27,322 nt of DNA from Bacteroidales bacterium UBA4788 (GCA_002402965.1 DHGW01000029.1:1-27322); one strand, 5' to 3'; numbered from the stretch's first letter, positions 6,322 through 14,969 are shown. Made by a program: numbers and translations. Notes: generated from the sequence alone by a model not told the origin.

Positions 6322-8754
6322 TTACATTGTTATTTTAATGTCATGTTCAGTACCGGCCGGGAATACCGGCAGAATACACGAATCGACCCTTTTACCGTCA
6401 ACGGTTATCTCCCAGACGCCTTTGGACTTTCGTTCCGCGTTCACTATCTCGATGTTATAAACGGCTCCCCTGAACTTGCGTCTTACTGTGAACCCTCCCC
6501 ATCCGGGCGGGATGCACGGATCAACCAGGAGACCGTCATAGTCGGGCCTGATGCCCAGGATATATTGGGTGATTGCATAATAGCACCATGAGGCTGTGCC
6601 AGTGAGCCAGCTGTTCTTCGCCTCGCCGGGAAGGAATGCGTCCTTGCCTGCAATCATCTGTGAGTAGACATAGGGCTCCGTCCTGTGGAGATCGCTTATC
6701 TCCTCCAGGTATGATGGGGTGATCCGGCTGTAATAGTCGAATGCCCTGTGGCCGTTCCCGGTAAGTGTCTCCGCGATGATGATCCATGGGTTGTTATGGC
6801 AGAAGATGCCAGCGTTTTCCTTATAACCCTCGGGATATGTGGATATTTCTCCCATGTGGATGTGGTACTTCGTGAAGGCAGGGTTGTTGAGCACTATCCC
6901 GTGCTCGCATGCAAGGTGTTTGTTCACTGACGCCAGCGCCTTCAGCGCCCTGCCGTCGTCAAGTCCCATGCCGGCCATGATGCACATGCCCTGTGATTCG
7001 ATGAATATTTTACCCTCCTCGTTTTCACGGCTCCCCACCTTGCGTCCGTAATAGTCATATGCACGCAGGAACCACTCGCCGTCCCAGCCGTGATCATTAA
7101 TGGCGTTAATCATGCCTTCAATATTCTTGGCGGCTTCATCAGCCATCTCCTTCTCGCCTCTCCGGCGGGCTATCTCGACGAAGTCGGCACCGTAAAGCAC
7201 AAACATGGCGGCTATGAAGATCGACTCTGCCTGTCCTCCTTTCTGGTTCTCGGTGGTCTGGAAGCTCTCGTCGGGATTCGATGAGAAGCAGTTCAGGTTC
7301 AGGCAGTCATTCCAGTCTGCCCGTCCTATCAGCGGCAGGCCGTGCGGGCCGAGGTGGTTCACAACATGCATGAATGAGCGGCGCAGGTGCTCAAACAGGC
7401 TCGCGGCATCATCCGGGTCATTGTTGAATGGCACATTATCATCAAGGATAGACCAGTCGCCTGTCTCCTTCAGGTAAGCGGCCACGCCGAAGATAAGCCA
7501 CAGCGGATCGTCGTTGAAGTTGCCGCCTATCTCGGCATTGCCCCTCTTTGTCAGCGGCTGGTACTGGTGGTATGCGCTGCCATCACTGAGCTGTGTCGAG
7601 GCGATGTCAATAATCCTCTCGCGGGCCTGCGGAGCGATCATCTGAACGTATCCCGCAAGGTCCTGGTTGGAGTCGCGGAATCCCATCCCCCGGCCTATGC
7701 CGGATTCGAAATAGGAGGCACTGCGCGAAAAGTTGTATGTAGCCATGCACTGGTACGGGTTCCAGGTGTTGACCATTCGCTCCAGGCGCGGGTCGGGATG
7801 ACTGAGTTTTATGACCGAGAGATGATTTTCCCAGTGTTCCGTAAGAGCCGCAAAGGCTGCATCAACTTTTTCAACCGCATCATACCTGCTGATCATCGCC
7901 TTAGCCCTCACCTTGTTTATGACTTTAGGTGAGATGAACTTTTCGGCATCGGGGTTTTCAATATAGCCAAGGACGAAGACGAATTCCTTCATCTCTCCCG
8001 GTTCAATATCCGCCTCGAGGCAGTGTGAGGCCACGGGGGACCAGCCATGGGCGATGCTGTTGCGGGGGCGCCCGGTGAAGACCGTCTCAGGCCGGTCAAA
8101 TCCATTATAAAGGCCAAGGAATGCCTCACGATCCGTATCGAACCCGGCCACGGGGCTGTTGACCGAATAGAAGGCGTAGTGGTTGCGGCGCTCGCGGTAC
8201 TCTGTCTTATGATAGATGACACCGTCCTCCACCTCAACCTCGCCGGTGGAGAAGTTGCGCTGGAAGTTTGTCTGGTCGTCGAGGGCGTTCCAGAGGCACC
8301 ACTCCACGAAGGAGAAGAGCCGGATGCGTTTATGCACTTTGCCGGTGTTGCGGAGTGTGATGCGCTGCACCTCGCAGGCGTCGTCAACGGGGACAAAGAA
8401 TAGCATGTCAGCCCTTAGTCCGTCCTTCTCAGCACCTATCCGGGTATAACCCATGCCGTGACGGCATGAGTAGTCTTCGACATCAGCCTTCACCGGCTTC
8501 CACCCGGGAGACCAGACTGATCCGTTATCATTGATATAGAAGTATTTGCCCCCGTCATCAGCCGGCACGTTGTTGTACCTGTAGCGGGTGATACGTCGGA
8601 GTCTGGCGTCGCGATAGAAGCTGTAACCTCCTGCAGTGTTGGAGATTATCGAGAAGAAGTCCTTGTTACCCAGGTAATTGATCCAGGGCCATGGTGTCTT
8701 GTAACGGGTGATTACATACTCCCTCGCGGCGTCATCAAAATGTCCGTATTTCAT
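6322..8754 (-). CDS. cellobiose phosphorylase (GH94)
   Basis: This 810-residue cytoplasmic enzyme splits cellobiose with phosphate into glucose 1-phosphate and glucose, saving ATP. There is no signal peptide. The N-terminal KYGHFDDAAREYVITR and PWPWINYLGN segments are characteristic of GH94 cellobiose phosphorylases, and the length is right (about 810-820, whereas cellodextrin phosphorylases are longer). The substrate-loop motif GMGFRDSNQDLAGY is at residues 356-369 and the ADWNDCLN motif with the presumed general acid Asp483 at 479-486; a C-terminal jelly-roll closes the protein. The start codon is 8 bases from the symporter gene and the stop is 4 bases from GH9, so all three are co-transcribed. 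It is the strongest pointer that the locus yields cellobiose or a cellobiose-like beta-1,4 disaccharide. Confidence 0.93.
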   Translation of the reverse strand: MKYGHFDDAAREYVITRYKTPWPWINYLGNKDFFSIISNTAGGYSFYRDARLRRITRYRYNNVPADDGGKYFYINDNGSVWSPGWKPVKADVEDYSCRHGMGYTRIGAEKDGLRADMLFFVPVDDACEVQRITLRNTGKVHKRIRLFSFVEWCLWNALDDQTNFQRNFSTGEVEVEDGVIYHKTEYRERRNHYAFYSVNSPVAGFDTDREAFLGLYNGFDRPETVFTGRPRNSIAHGWSPVASHCLEADIEPGEMKEFVFVLGYIENPDAEKFISPKVINKVRAKAMISRYDAVEKVDAAFAALTEHWENHLSVIKLSHPDPRLERMVNTWNPYQCMATYNFSRSASYFESGIGRGMGFRDSNQDLAGYVQMIAPQARERIIDIASTQLSDGSAYHQYQPLTKRGNAEIGGNFNDDPLWLIFGVAAYLKETGDWSILDDNVPFNNDPDDAASLFEHLRRSFMHVVNHLGPHGLPLIGRADWNDCLNLNCFSSNPDESFQTTENQKGGQAESIFIAAMFVLYGADFVEIARRRGEKEMADEAAKNIEGMINAINDHGWDGEWFLRAYDYYGRKVGSRENEEGKIFIESQGMCIMAGMGLDDGRALKALASVNKHLACEHGIVLNNPAFTKYHIHMGEISTYPEGYKENAGIFCHNNPWIIIAETLTGNGHRAFDYYSRITPSYLEEISDLHRTEPYVYSQMIAGKDAFLPGEAKNSWLTGTASWCYYAITQYILGIRPDYDGLLVDPCIPPGWGGFTVRRKFRGAVYNIEIVNAERKSKGVWEITVDGKRVDSCILPVFPAGTEHDIKITM

Positions 8755-8762
8755 TATCAGGG

Positions 8763-10637
8763 TCAGTCTTTAAGTTTATCCCACCAGGTGAATTTCAGGA
8801 TGATTGTAGTAACGATCATCACTGCCACTGCCACGTAGAACTGGTTCCATTCCCTCAGCACGAGGAATACCGGGAAGGCCATGAGAGATATCTGCCATAC
8901 AATGCCCACGGCGATGTTAAACATATCTCTCCAGAAGTCGCGGTTGGCTTTAAATGAAGGTTCCTCTGCCAGAACCATTCTCTCAACAGGTTTCCAGAAG
9001 CCCCACGGGCGGACCTGCCTGTAGAATTTTTTCAGGGTGGCGTCATCCTCCCTCTTTGTCAGTAGTGATCCGAGGATGCTGCCGGTCAGTGAGATAAGGA
9101 AAATAACCGGGAAGGCGTTCATGCTGAAATTCTCTGTCAGCGGCCAGTTCTGCAGCAGACCGATGTTCAGCGCGGGCAGGAAGAGTGCGGCAATGATGCC
9201 CGAGAGCATACCCCAGAAGTAACCGTAGCCGTTGAATCTCCACCAGTACCATTTGAGAAAGTTGGGTGCGGTGTAGCCTCCCCAGAGGGCTGCCGTGATC
9301 CACAGCACCACGTCATTGATCGAGGTGACCAGGAATCCCACAACTATGCCAACGACCACAATCAGCAATGAGGCGGCGTAGCTCATCCGCACATATGTCT
9401 TTTCGCTTGCGTTGGGATTGATGTACCTTTTATAGATGTCATTGACCAGGTATGCCGGGGCAGCGTTAACCGTGGCCGCAAAGTTGCTCATGAACGCGGC
9501 GATGAGTCCTGCAAGCAGGAAGCCGAGCAGCCCAACGGGAACATATGTCGCCAGTACCTCGGGCAGGATGCTCTCGAAATCGGGGTTGGTCAGCGATCCT
9601 GTATATAGTTTGTCAAAGTTCACCAGCGCGAGGATTGTGAGTCCGGCAACCATGAAGTAGCGTGTCGGGTTAAGCACCACGCTCACCAGGGAACTCATCT
9701 TCGAAGCCTCTTTCGGGTTTTTCGTTGCGAGGACTCGCTGCATGTCGTAGTTGGGCGCCGGTCCGGCTGCCGATACAAGGATCCCTTTGAAGAGCATCAT
9801 GACAAAGAAGAGGCCGAAGAGCTCATAACCGTCAGTTTTTATCCAGTCATTGAACGAGTGCAGCTTGGGCGAAGCCGCAGAGGAGATGGCATGCCAGTCG
9901 AGCCCCGTGGTCCTCCCGAACCATAGGCTCTTCCATCCTTCGGGGATGACAGAGTTGAGGGCATCGGGGGAGACCTGGTTGATGGCGATGATACCCACGG
10001 CAATTGAGGCGATGGTGAGTATGCCATACTGGATGACCTCGGTGATGACCACGCTGAACATACCTCCCTTAACGACGTAGAATGTGGTTATTGCCATCAG
10101 GATGAGGGCATAGAGGTTGACGTTTATCTGCGGGTGTGCCAGTATGTATTCAGGGTTGGACACCAGTGGCGGAAGGAAGGCCGCCACGAATTTGCCGATG
10201 CCCTTGAAGCCGTATGACAGGAAGCCTATCACGCTTACCAGGGCGAAGACCACTACGATGACATGAGAGAGGTTCGAGGCCCTCCCGTCGCCGAACCGGG
10301 TCTTGATCCACTCGGCACCGGTCATGACGTTTGAGCGTCTCAGCCAGGCAGAGAGGTAGACCATCAGGAAGATCTGGTTGAAGACAGGCCACATCCAGGG
10401 TATCCAGATGCTCTTCAGACCGTAAACGGAGAGCCAATAAACAAGAAGCATGGTTCCGGCGATGTCAAACATGCCGGATGCGTTGGAGATGCCCAGGAAA
10501 TACCACGGCAGGGAGTTGCCCCCCAGGAAGTACGACTGGATGTTTCGCGAAGCCCTTTTTGATACCCAGTTGCCAATGAAAATGGTGGCCACAAGGTACA
10601 GAATGACTATGCCCAGGTCAATAAGATGCAAATTCAT
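8763..10637 (-). CDS. sodium/solute symporter (SSS family), probably cellobiose or sugar uptake
   Basis: This 624-residue inner-membrane protein has the sodium:solute symporter fold, with about 14 hydrophobic helices. The first helix (LIDLGIVILYLVATIFIGNW) and the SYFLGGNSLPWYFLGIS segment with the following SGMFDIAGT are typical of sugar-type SSS members (SGLT-like). A long loop with AAGPAPNYDMQR and a helix with GFLLAGLIAAFMSNFAATVNAAPAYLVNDIYK also match the family. It sits 27 bases after the regulator gene and 8 bases before the cellobiose phosphorylase gene. From this position I infer that it brings cellobiose or a related disaccharide into the cytoplasm with Na+. The substrate cannot be read from sequence. 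Confidence 0.9.
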   Translation of the reverse strand: MNLHLIDLGIVILYLVATIFIGNWVSKRASRNIQSYFLGGNSLPWYFLGISNASGMFDIAGTMLLVYWLSVYGLKSIWIPWMWPVFNQIFLMVYLSAWLRRSNVMTGAEWIKTRFGDGRASNLSHVIVVVFALVSVIGFLSYGFKGIGKFVAAFLPPLVSNPEYILAHPQINVNLYALILMAITTFYVVKGGMFSVVITEVIQYGILTIASIAVGIIAINQVSPDALNSVIPEGWKSLWFGRTTGLDWHAISSAASPKLHSFNDWIKTDGYELFGLFFVMMLFKGILVSAAGPAPNYDMQRVLATKNPKEASKMSSLVSVVLNPTRYFMVAGLTILALVNFDKLYTGSLTNPDFESILPEVLATYVPVGLLGFLLAGLIAAFMSNFAATVNAAPAYLVNDIYKRYINPNASEKTYVRMSYAASLLIVVVGIVVGFLVTSINDVVLWITAALWGGYTAPNFLKWYWWRFNGYGYFWGMLSGIIAALFLPALNIGLLQNWPLTENFSMNAFPVIFLISLTGSILGSLLTKREDDATLKKFYRQVRPWGFWKPVERMVLAEEPSFKANRDFWRDMFNIAVGIVWQISLMAFPVFLVLREWNQFYVAVAVMIVTTIILKFTWWDKLKD

Positions 10638-10664
10638 GGTTATGGTCAGTTAGTTGGGTTATAT

Positions 10665-11411
10665 TCAGATGATGAATGAAATCCGTCCTTTTCTGGTTTT
10701 GTCGTACACTTCCCGGCTGAAGAGATAGAACTGTGCCGGTTTGTGCGGTACCCCCTGCTGTTTTTTCCTGAGCGGGATGACATAATGCATCTGCGCCACT
10801 TTTTTCCTGAAGTTCCTCTTGTCGAATGATGTCCCCAGGAGCGCCTCGTACAGTTTCTGAAGCTGTGAGATGGTGAAGTAGTCAGGCAGCAGTTCGAATG
10901 CGATGGGTTCGACCTTCACCTTTCGCTGGAGAGCCTCCATGGCAGTGTAGAAGAGGTACTTATGGTCGAAGGCCATCTCCATGTCGCTCACCATTGATAC
11001 CGGAAACCATGCAACGTTTCTGTCCTTGAGAGTGAGTGTGACCTTGGTGTTGTCTATCAGCGCGAGGTAGCCGACGGTGACCACGCGGTCAGCGAAGCCC
11101 TTGTTGATATAGTCAAGCCACATCTTGTCCTTGGGACCGGAGACGCGGTCAAGCTGCCCGAAGGCGCCGAACTGTTCCAGGAAAATGTTGTCGAGACCCG
11201 TCAGTCCCTTCAGAATCCTGGCAGCCGCACTGTCAAGATCCTCATCCTCGAAGATATGGTAGCCGGCGAGCGTATGGTCCCTGATCAGAACCTCTCCGGT
11301 TTTTTCGTCCTTCATCTCCCTTTCAACAAGCAGGACATTCAGTTTTTCAAAGTCAAATCCAAAGATAACGCAGTCGACTGAGATGTTGGGAACGATCTTG
11401 TGAGCTATCAT
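10665..11411 (-). CDS. NrtR-family transcriptional regulator (NUDIX + winged helix)
   Basis: This 248-residue protein has an N-terminal NUDIX-fold domain (1-150) and a C-terminal winged-helix DNA-binding domain (170-240) with the NrtR-typical FTISQLQKLYEALLG and FDKRNFRKKV segments. The Nudix box around residues 50-73 has kept Arg65 and Gly72, but Ile66, Gly69 and Leu70 replace the three catalytic glutamates, so the domain is probably a ligand sensor rather than a hydrolase. Sugar-sensing NrtR members such as the arabinose regulator AraR of Bacteroides thetaiotaomicron are known. It is the first gene of the catabolic operon, divergent from susC, and no HTCS, SusR or ECF-sigma regulator is present in the window. 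The likely effector is a sugar released by the locus (glucose, cellobiose, mannose or xylose), which is inference. Confidence 0.9.
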   Translation of the reverse strand: MIAHKIVPNISVDCVIFGFDFEKLNVLLVEREMKDEKTGEVLIRDHTLAGYHIFEDEDLDSAAARILKGLTGLDNIFLEQFGAFGQLDRVSGPKDKMWLDYINKGFADRVVTVGYLALIDNTKVTLTLKDRNVAWFPVSMVSDMEMAFDHKYLFYTAMEALQRKVKVEPIAFELLPDYFTISQLQKLYEALLGTSFDKRNFRKKVAQMHYVIPLRKKQQGVPHKPAQFYLFSREVYDKTRKGRISFII

Positions 11412-11441
11412 TTTATTATACCCGGTAAGTGATAAAATGAC

Positions 11442-11450
11442 TTAGTGTAC
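11442..11450 (-). promoter_or_regulatory. half-operator GTACACTAA in the regulator leader
   Basis: The minus strand reads GTACACTAA, nearly identical to the GTACACCAA arm of the inverted repeat at the susC promoter. It lies 12-20 bases past the regulator -7 box, close to the expected transcription start, so it may serve autoregulation. The opposite arm is poorly conserved here. Confidence 0.4.
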
Positions 11451-11462
11451 AATGTAAGAATT

Positions 11463-11493
11463 CAAAGGTATCGCAAATAAATTGTATAATCAA
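11463..11493 (-). promoter_or_regulatory. promoter of the regulator-symporter-GH94-GH9 operon
   Basis: On the minus strand TACCTTTG (11463-11470) matches TAnnTTTG and is preceded, after 20 bases, by TTG (11491-11493) as the -33 element. The regulator ATG is about 50 bases downstream. Spacing fits Bacteroidota housekeeping promoters. Confidence 0.6.
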
Positions 11494-11503
11494 CAGGGGT
11501 ATG

Positions 11504-11525
11504 AAAAAAAGATTGGAGGCCAATC
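11504..11525 (-). terminator. minus-strand terminator-like hairpin with T7 run
   Basis: On the minus strand GATTGG-CCT-CCAATC (11525-11511) is a perfect 6-bp hairpin followed directly by seven T residues (11510-11504). It lies just upstream of the regulator promoter, so it would stop minus-strand transcripts that begin inside the susC leader or gene before they reach the regulator. Confidence 0.5.
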
Positions 11526-11644
11526 ATGCCTGAGAGTGGCCTTAAGCGCTATACTATATAATATAATGTATCCGGGGAATTAACAGGCGTTATTACTCAA
11601 AGTATAAATTCCGGCGGTTCACAGCAGTTGTATCAAATAATCAT

Positions 11645-11652
11645 TAACTTTG
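11645..11652 (+). promoter_or_regulatory. -7 box (TAACTTTG) of the susC promoter
   Basis: TAACTTTG is a full match to the Bacteroidota TAnnTTTG element. The -33 region is weak (the nearest TTG, at 11628-11630, is too close), suggesting a promoter with low basal strength. It predicts a leader of about 130 bases before the susC ATG. Confidence 0.6.
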
Positions 11653-11666
11653 TGTAGATAGTACAC
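11652..11666. promoter_or_regulatory. candidate regulator operator GTGTA-N5-TACAC
   Basis: A perfect 5-bp inverted repeat with a five-base spacer (GATAG) starts on the last base of the susC -7 box and covers the predicted transcription start; two more T-A pairs extend it after one mismatch. The position is ideal for a repressor, and the adjacent NrtR-type regulator is the obvious candidate to bind it. Assignment is inference from position and symmetry. Confidence 0.5.
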
Positions 11667-11694
11667 CAACAAAAGCTTAATTTATTTATTTTCA

Positions 11695-11748
11695 GGCAGC
11701 ACTAATCAAATAATTACAAGAAAGAGACAAAATAGTATCAGTGCTGCC
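11695..11748 (+). other. long-range stem-loop in the susC 5' leader
   Basis: GGCAGCACT (11695-11703) is exactly complementary to AGTGCTGCC (11740-11748), giving a 9-bp GC-rich stem around a 36-base A-rich loop, 43 bases before the susC start. A role in leader stability, translation control or pairing with a small RNA is possible; none is shown by the sequence. Confidence 0.55.
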
Positions 11749-11791
11749 GTCTTAAGATGGCTTAACTTTAGAAACCTAAATCTATACAGCT

Positions 11792-14700
11792 ATGCAAAAC
11801 AAACTCTTTAGACAAACATTTCTTATTTGTCTGGCAGCTGTAATGTCATCTGCAGTTCTTTTCGCACAGCAAAGAACTGTTACCGGAAGGGTACTTGATG
11901 ACACCAATGCTGGCTTGCCCGGAGCCTCAATAGTGGTAAAGGGCACGACGATAGGAACTGCTTCTGATCTGAACGGGAATTTCTCCTTTCAGGTACCTTC
12001 AGATGCCACAACCCTTGTGGTCACATTCATAGGGATGGATCCCAGGGAGGTGCCGATCACTGCCGGACCCATGACAATTATGCTGACGATGTCTGCCGAG
12101 GAGGTTGATGCCGTCGTTGTGATCGGGTATGGAACCATCAGGCGGTCGGAAGTGACATCCGCAATCGCCTCCGTAAAGTCGGAGGAGATCCAGGACCTTG
12201 TGGTGGCCGGGGTTGACCAGGCTCTTCAGGGCAAGATTGCCGGACTGCATGTCATGAACAACAGCGGTCAGCCTGGCGGAGGCGTCTCCGTAAGGGTCAG
12301 GGGTATCACCTCAATCAACAGCAATGACCCGCTGATAGTCATTGACGGGGTCCCATTCGCTGACAACATGGTAGAAAACACCGGTTATGACGGACTTGGA
12401 GGTTCGGACGGCCAGACGCAGAACAGCTTTCTGGCAACACTGAACCCCAATGACATTGAATCGATAGACGTGCTCAAGGACGCATCGGCACAGGCCATCT
12501 ATGGTTCACAGGCCGCCAACGGTGTGCTCCTCATAACCACCAAGAAGGGGAAAGCCGGTGACGGTAAGATCACCTACGATGTCTCCTACGGTATCCAGGA
12601 TGTATACAGGACACTCGATGTAATGAACCTTCGGGAGTTTGCCCAGTATCAGAACGAGGTCATTGCCGAGCTGGGTCCGGGCTACACCCCCACCGAGGAG
12701 TTTGCCGATCCGTCGCTGCTTGGCGAAGGTACCAACTGGCAGGATGCGATTTTCCGCCAGGGATACACAATGGATCACCAGCTTGGCATATCAGGAGGCA
12801 GGGACAATACAAATTATTATTTCTCCGCTGGCTATTTTGATCAGAAGGGTATCCTTATCGGGTCCGACTTCAAGCGTTACTCCACCCGGTTCAACCTCGA
12901 CAGCCAGGTCAAGAAATGGCTGCGGGCAGGGATAAGTTCGAACATCACCAGGAGTATTCAGAACGTTACCCTGGCCGATGCTGCAGAAAGCACAATATGG
13001 TGGTCAACCCTGCAGAACCCCCTCATTCCTGTGAAGAACCTTGACGGGACATGGGCCGGTAACTACACTGTAGGAGGTTACTCCTATACAGCCGACAACC
13101 CGGTGGCAACAAGCAGCAGCAGGGGCAACAAGGCAACAAACAGTCAGATCTTCGGAAACATCTATGCTGACATTATATTCTTAGAGGGACTTTCTCTCAG
13201 GAATGAATTCTCATACCAGTTAGGACTTCAGAACAATATCGCATTCCAGTATGAAGCCAATATCGGTACGAGGTCGCTTCAGGCTCAGCTCTATGACAGC
13301 CGCAGCAACTCCTATTATTATGCTGTCAGGAACTACCTGAACTACAACAAGACCCTCGGAAAGCACAAGCTGGCCTTCACCGGTGGCCATGAAGCCCAGT
13401 ATTCATACTGGGAGGCACTTGGCGGCAAAAAAGTCGACCTGCAGAACAACATCCTTGACATGAACGCAGGCGGTACCGACAAGCTTACCTGGGACCTGAC
13501 CGGTGGCAAGGGCGACTGGGCGATGGAGTCATACTTCGTAAGAGGTAACTACACCTTTGCTGACCGCTACTCGGTATCGCTGAGCTACAGGGGTGACAAA
13601 TCAGCCAATTTCGGTCCCAACAATAAATGGGGTTTCTTCCCCGGGGCATCCATCGGATGGACGGTGACAAACGAAAAGTTCGCTACCAACTGGGACAAGG
13701 TGATGAACTACATGAAGATAAGGCTTGGTGCCGGATCCGTGGGTAACCAGAACCTGCCCAGCGGAGCACCCAACCCGCCATATACCTCGAACGTCAACTT
13801 CTGGCCCGGCCCCGTGGGGTTTGGACAGGTGGGGACCGCATCCACCAACTTCATTGCGGGTATCGCCAATCCTGACCTCGGATGGGAATCAGTCATCACA
13901 TATAACGGAGGTATTGACTTCGGGTTCATCAACGGAAGGATCGACCTGACTGTTGACCTGTACAAGAAAGTAACCTCAAATATGCTTCTCTTCAGCACAG
14001 GGCCTGCACTGCTGGGTATAGGCGATGCATGGAATGACCTCAAGGCGCCGATAGGCAACGTAGGGCAGATGACCAACACCGGCATTGACGTCAGCCTGGT
14101 GACACGCAACATCTCGAAACCCAATTTCTCATGGAACACCACGGTGATCTTCTCGCACTACAAAAACGTGCTTGACAAACTGATCAACGAGTCCTCATCA
14201 ATAGACGGGAAGCTATACTATGACAATTACCTGATCAGCCACACCGTGCCTGGTTATGCTGTTGGCACTTTCTGGGGCCTCGTGACTGACGGACTGTTCC
14301 GCACCGAGGCTGAACTTGCAAACTCCTATCCGCAGTTCGGCTCGGCAGTGAATGAGGATGAGACGTGGCTCGGAGATGTGAGGTACAAGGATGTTTTCCC
14401 TGACAAGAAGATTGATTCCAAGGACCTTACTTTCATCGGAAGTCCCATTCCTGACTTCACCTTCGGTTTCACAAACAACTTCCGCTACAGGGATCTGGAT
14501 CTTTCAGTCTTCCTGCAGGGCAGTTATGGTGCCGAGATTTACAACTTCATGAAGTGGCAGCTGGAGAGGATGAACAACGTCTATTACAACCAGTCGACTG
14601 CGGTGATGGACCGCTACACCGAAACCAACAAGGACGGTGCACTGCCCAGGTTCACCAACACCAACACCAACAACACTGCAATGTCTGACCGTTACGTTGA

Positions 14701-14950
14701 AGACGGCTCGTTCCTGCGCATTCAGAACATTACCCTGGGTTACAGGCTTCCAGGAACACTGGTCAACAGGGTGAAGATGAACAACCTGAGGCTGTACGTC
14801 ACAGTGCAGAACCTCTATACCTTCACCAATTATTCCGGCTATGATCCAGAAGTTGGTTCCTACAACAACAGCATAAGGCTTATGAACGTTGATGCTGGTC
14901 ACTATCCCAATCCGCGCACATTTATGGGCGGTGTGAGTGTTGAGTTTTAA
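11792..14950 (+). CDS. SusC/RagA-type TonB-dependent outer-membrane transporter
   Basis: This 1052-residue outer-membrane protein imports glycan oligosaccharides using TonB energy together with SusD. A signal peptide ends near residue 25 (VLFAQQ). Residues 28-100 are the carboxypeptidase-regulatory-like domain (TVTGRVLDDTNAGLPGASIVVKG is typical), followed by the TonB-box region VDAVVVIGYG (105-114), the plug with GVSVRVRGITSINSNDPL and the SusC signature YGSQAANGVLLITTKKGK, and then a 22-strand beta-barrel ending in an aromatic residue (VSVEF). Length is typical (about 1000-1100). It is the first gene of the plus-strand locus, 19 bases before susD. There is no N-terminal anti-sigma-interacting STN extension, in line with control by the neighbouring NUDIX regulator rather than by an ECF sigma factor. 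Confidence 0.95.
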   Translation: MQNKLFRQTFLICLAAVMSSAVLFAQQRTVTGRVLDDTNAGLPGASIVVKGTTIGTASDLNGNFSFQVPSDATTLVVTFIGMDPREVPITAGPMTIMLTMSAEEVDAVVVIGYGTIRRSEVTSAIASVKSEEIQDLVVAGVDQALQGKIAGLHVMNNSGQPGGGVSVRVRGITSINSNDPLIVIDGVPFADNMVENTGYDGLGGSDGQTQNSFLATLNPNDIESIDVLKDASAQAIYGSQAANGVLLITTKKGKAGDGKITYDVSYGIQDVYRTLDVMNLREFAQYQNEVIAELGPGYTPTEEFADPSLLGEGTNWQDAIFRQGYTMDHQLGISGGRDNTNYYFSAGYFDQKGILIGSDFKRYSTRFNLDSQVKKWLRAGISSNITRSIQNVTLADAAESTIWWSTLQNPLIPVKNLDGTWAGNYTVGGYSYTADNPVATSSSRGNKATNSQIFGNIYADIIFLEGLSLRNEFSYQLGLQNNIAFQYEANIGTRSLQAQLYDSRSNSYYYAVRNYLNYNKTLGKHKLAFTGGHEAQYSYWEALGGKKVDLQNNILDMNAGGTDKLTWDLTGGKGDWAMESYFVRGNYTFADRYSVSLSYRGDKSANFGPNNKWGFFPGASIGWTVTNEKFATNWDKVMNYMKIRLGAGSVGNQNLPSGAPNPPYTSNVNFWPGPVGFGQVGTASTNFIAGIANPDLGWESVITYNGGIDFGFINGRIDLTVDLYKKVTSNMLLFSTGPALLGIGDAWNDLKAPIGNVGQMTNTGIDVSLVTRNISKPNFSWNTTVIFSHYKNVLDKLINESSSIDGKLYYDNYLISHTVPGYAVGTFWGLVTDGLFRTEAELANSYPQFGSAVNEDETWLGDVRYKDVFPDKKIDSKDLTFIGSPIPDFTFGFTNNFRYRDLDLSVFLQGSYGAEIYNFMKWQLERMNNVYYNQSTAVMDRYTETNKDGALPRFTNTNTNNTAMSDRYVEDGSFLRIQNITLGYRLPGTLVNRVKMNNLRLYVTVQNLYTFTNYSGYDPEVGSYNNSIRLMNVDAGHYPNPRTFMGGVSVEF

Positions 14951-14969
14951 TGACTAAAAAAACAAGATC

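Larger units (their letters stand above)
11412..11791. promoter_or_regulatory. divergent control region between the regulator and susC
   Basis: This 380-base gap holds no gene. From left to right it contains the regulator leader with a GTGTAC half-site, the regulator -7 and -33 boxes, a minus-strand hairpin with a T-run, an A/T-rich stretch, the susC -7 box overlapped by an inverted repeat, and a long susC leader with a 9-bp stem. Each is listed separately. Confidence 0.85.

Noticed and set aside
8763..10637. Symporter as a proline or pantothenate transporter
   Set aside because: The SSS family includes these, but the operon with cellobiose phosphorylase and GH9 and the SGLT-like N-terminus favour a sugar substrate.
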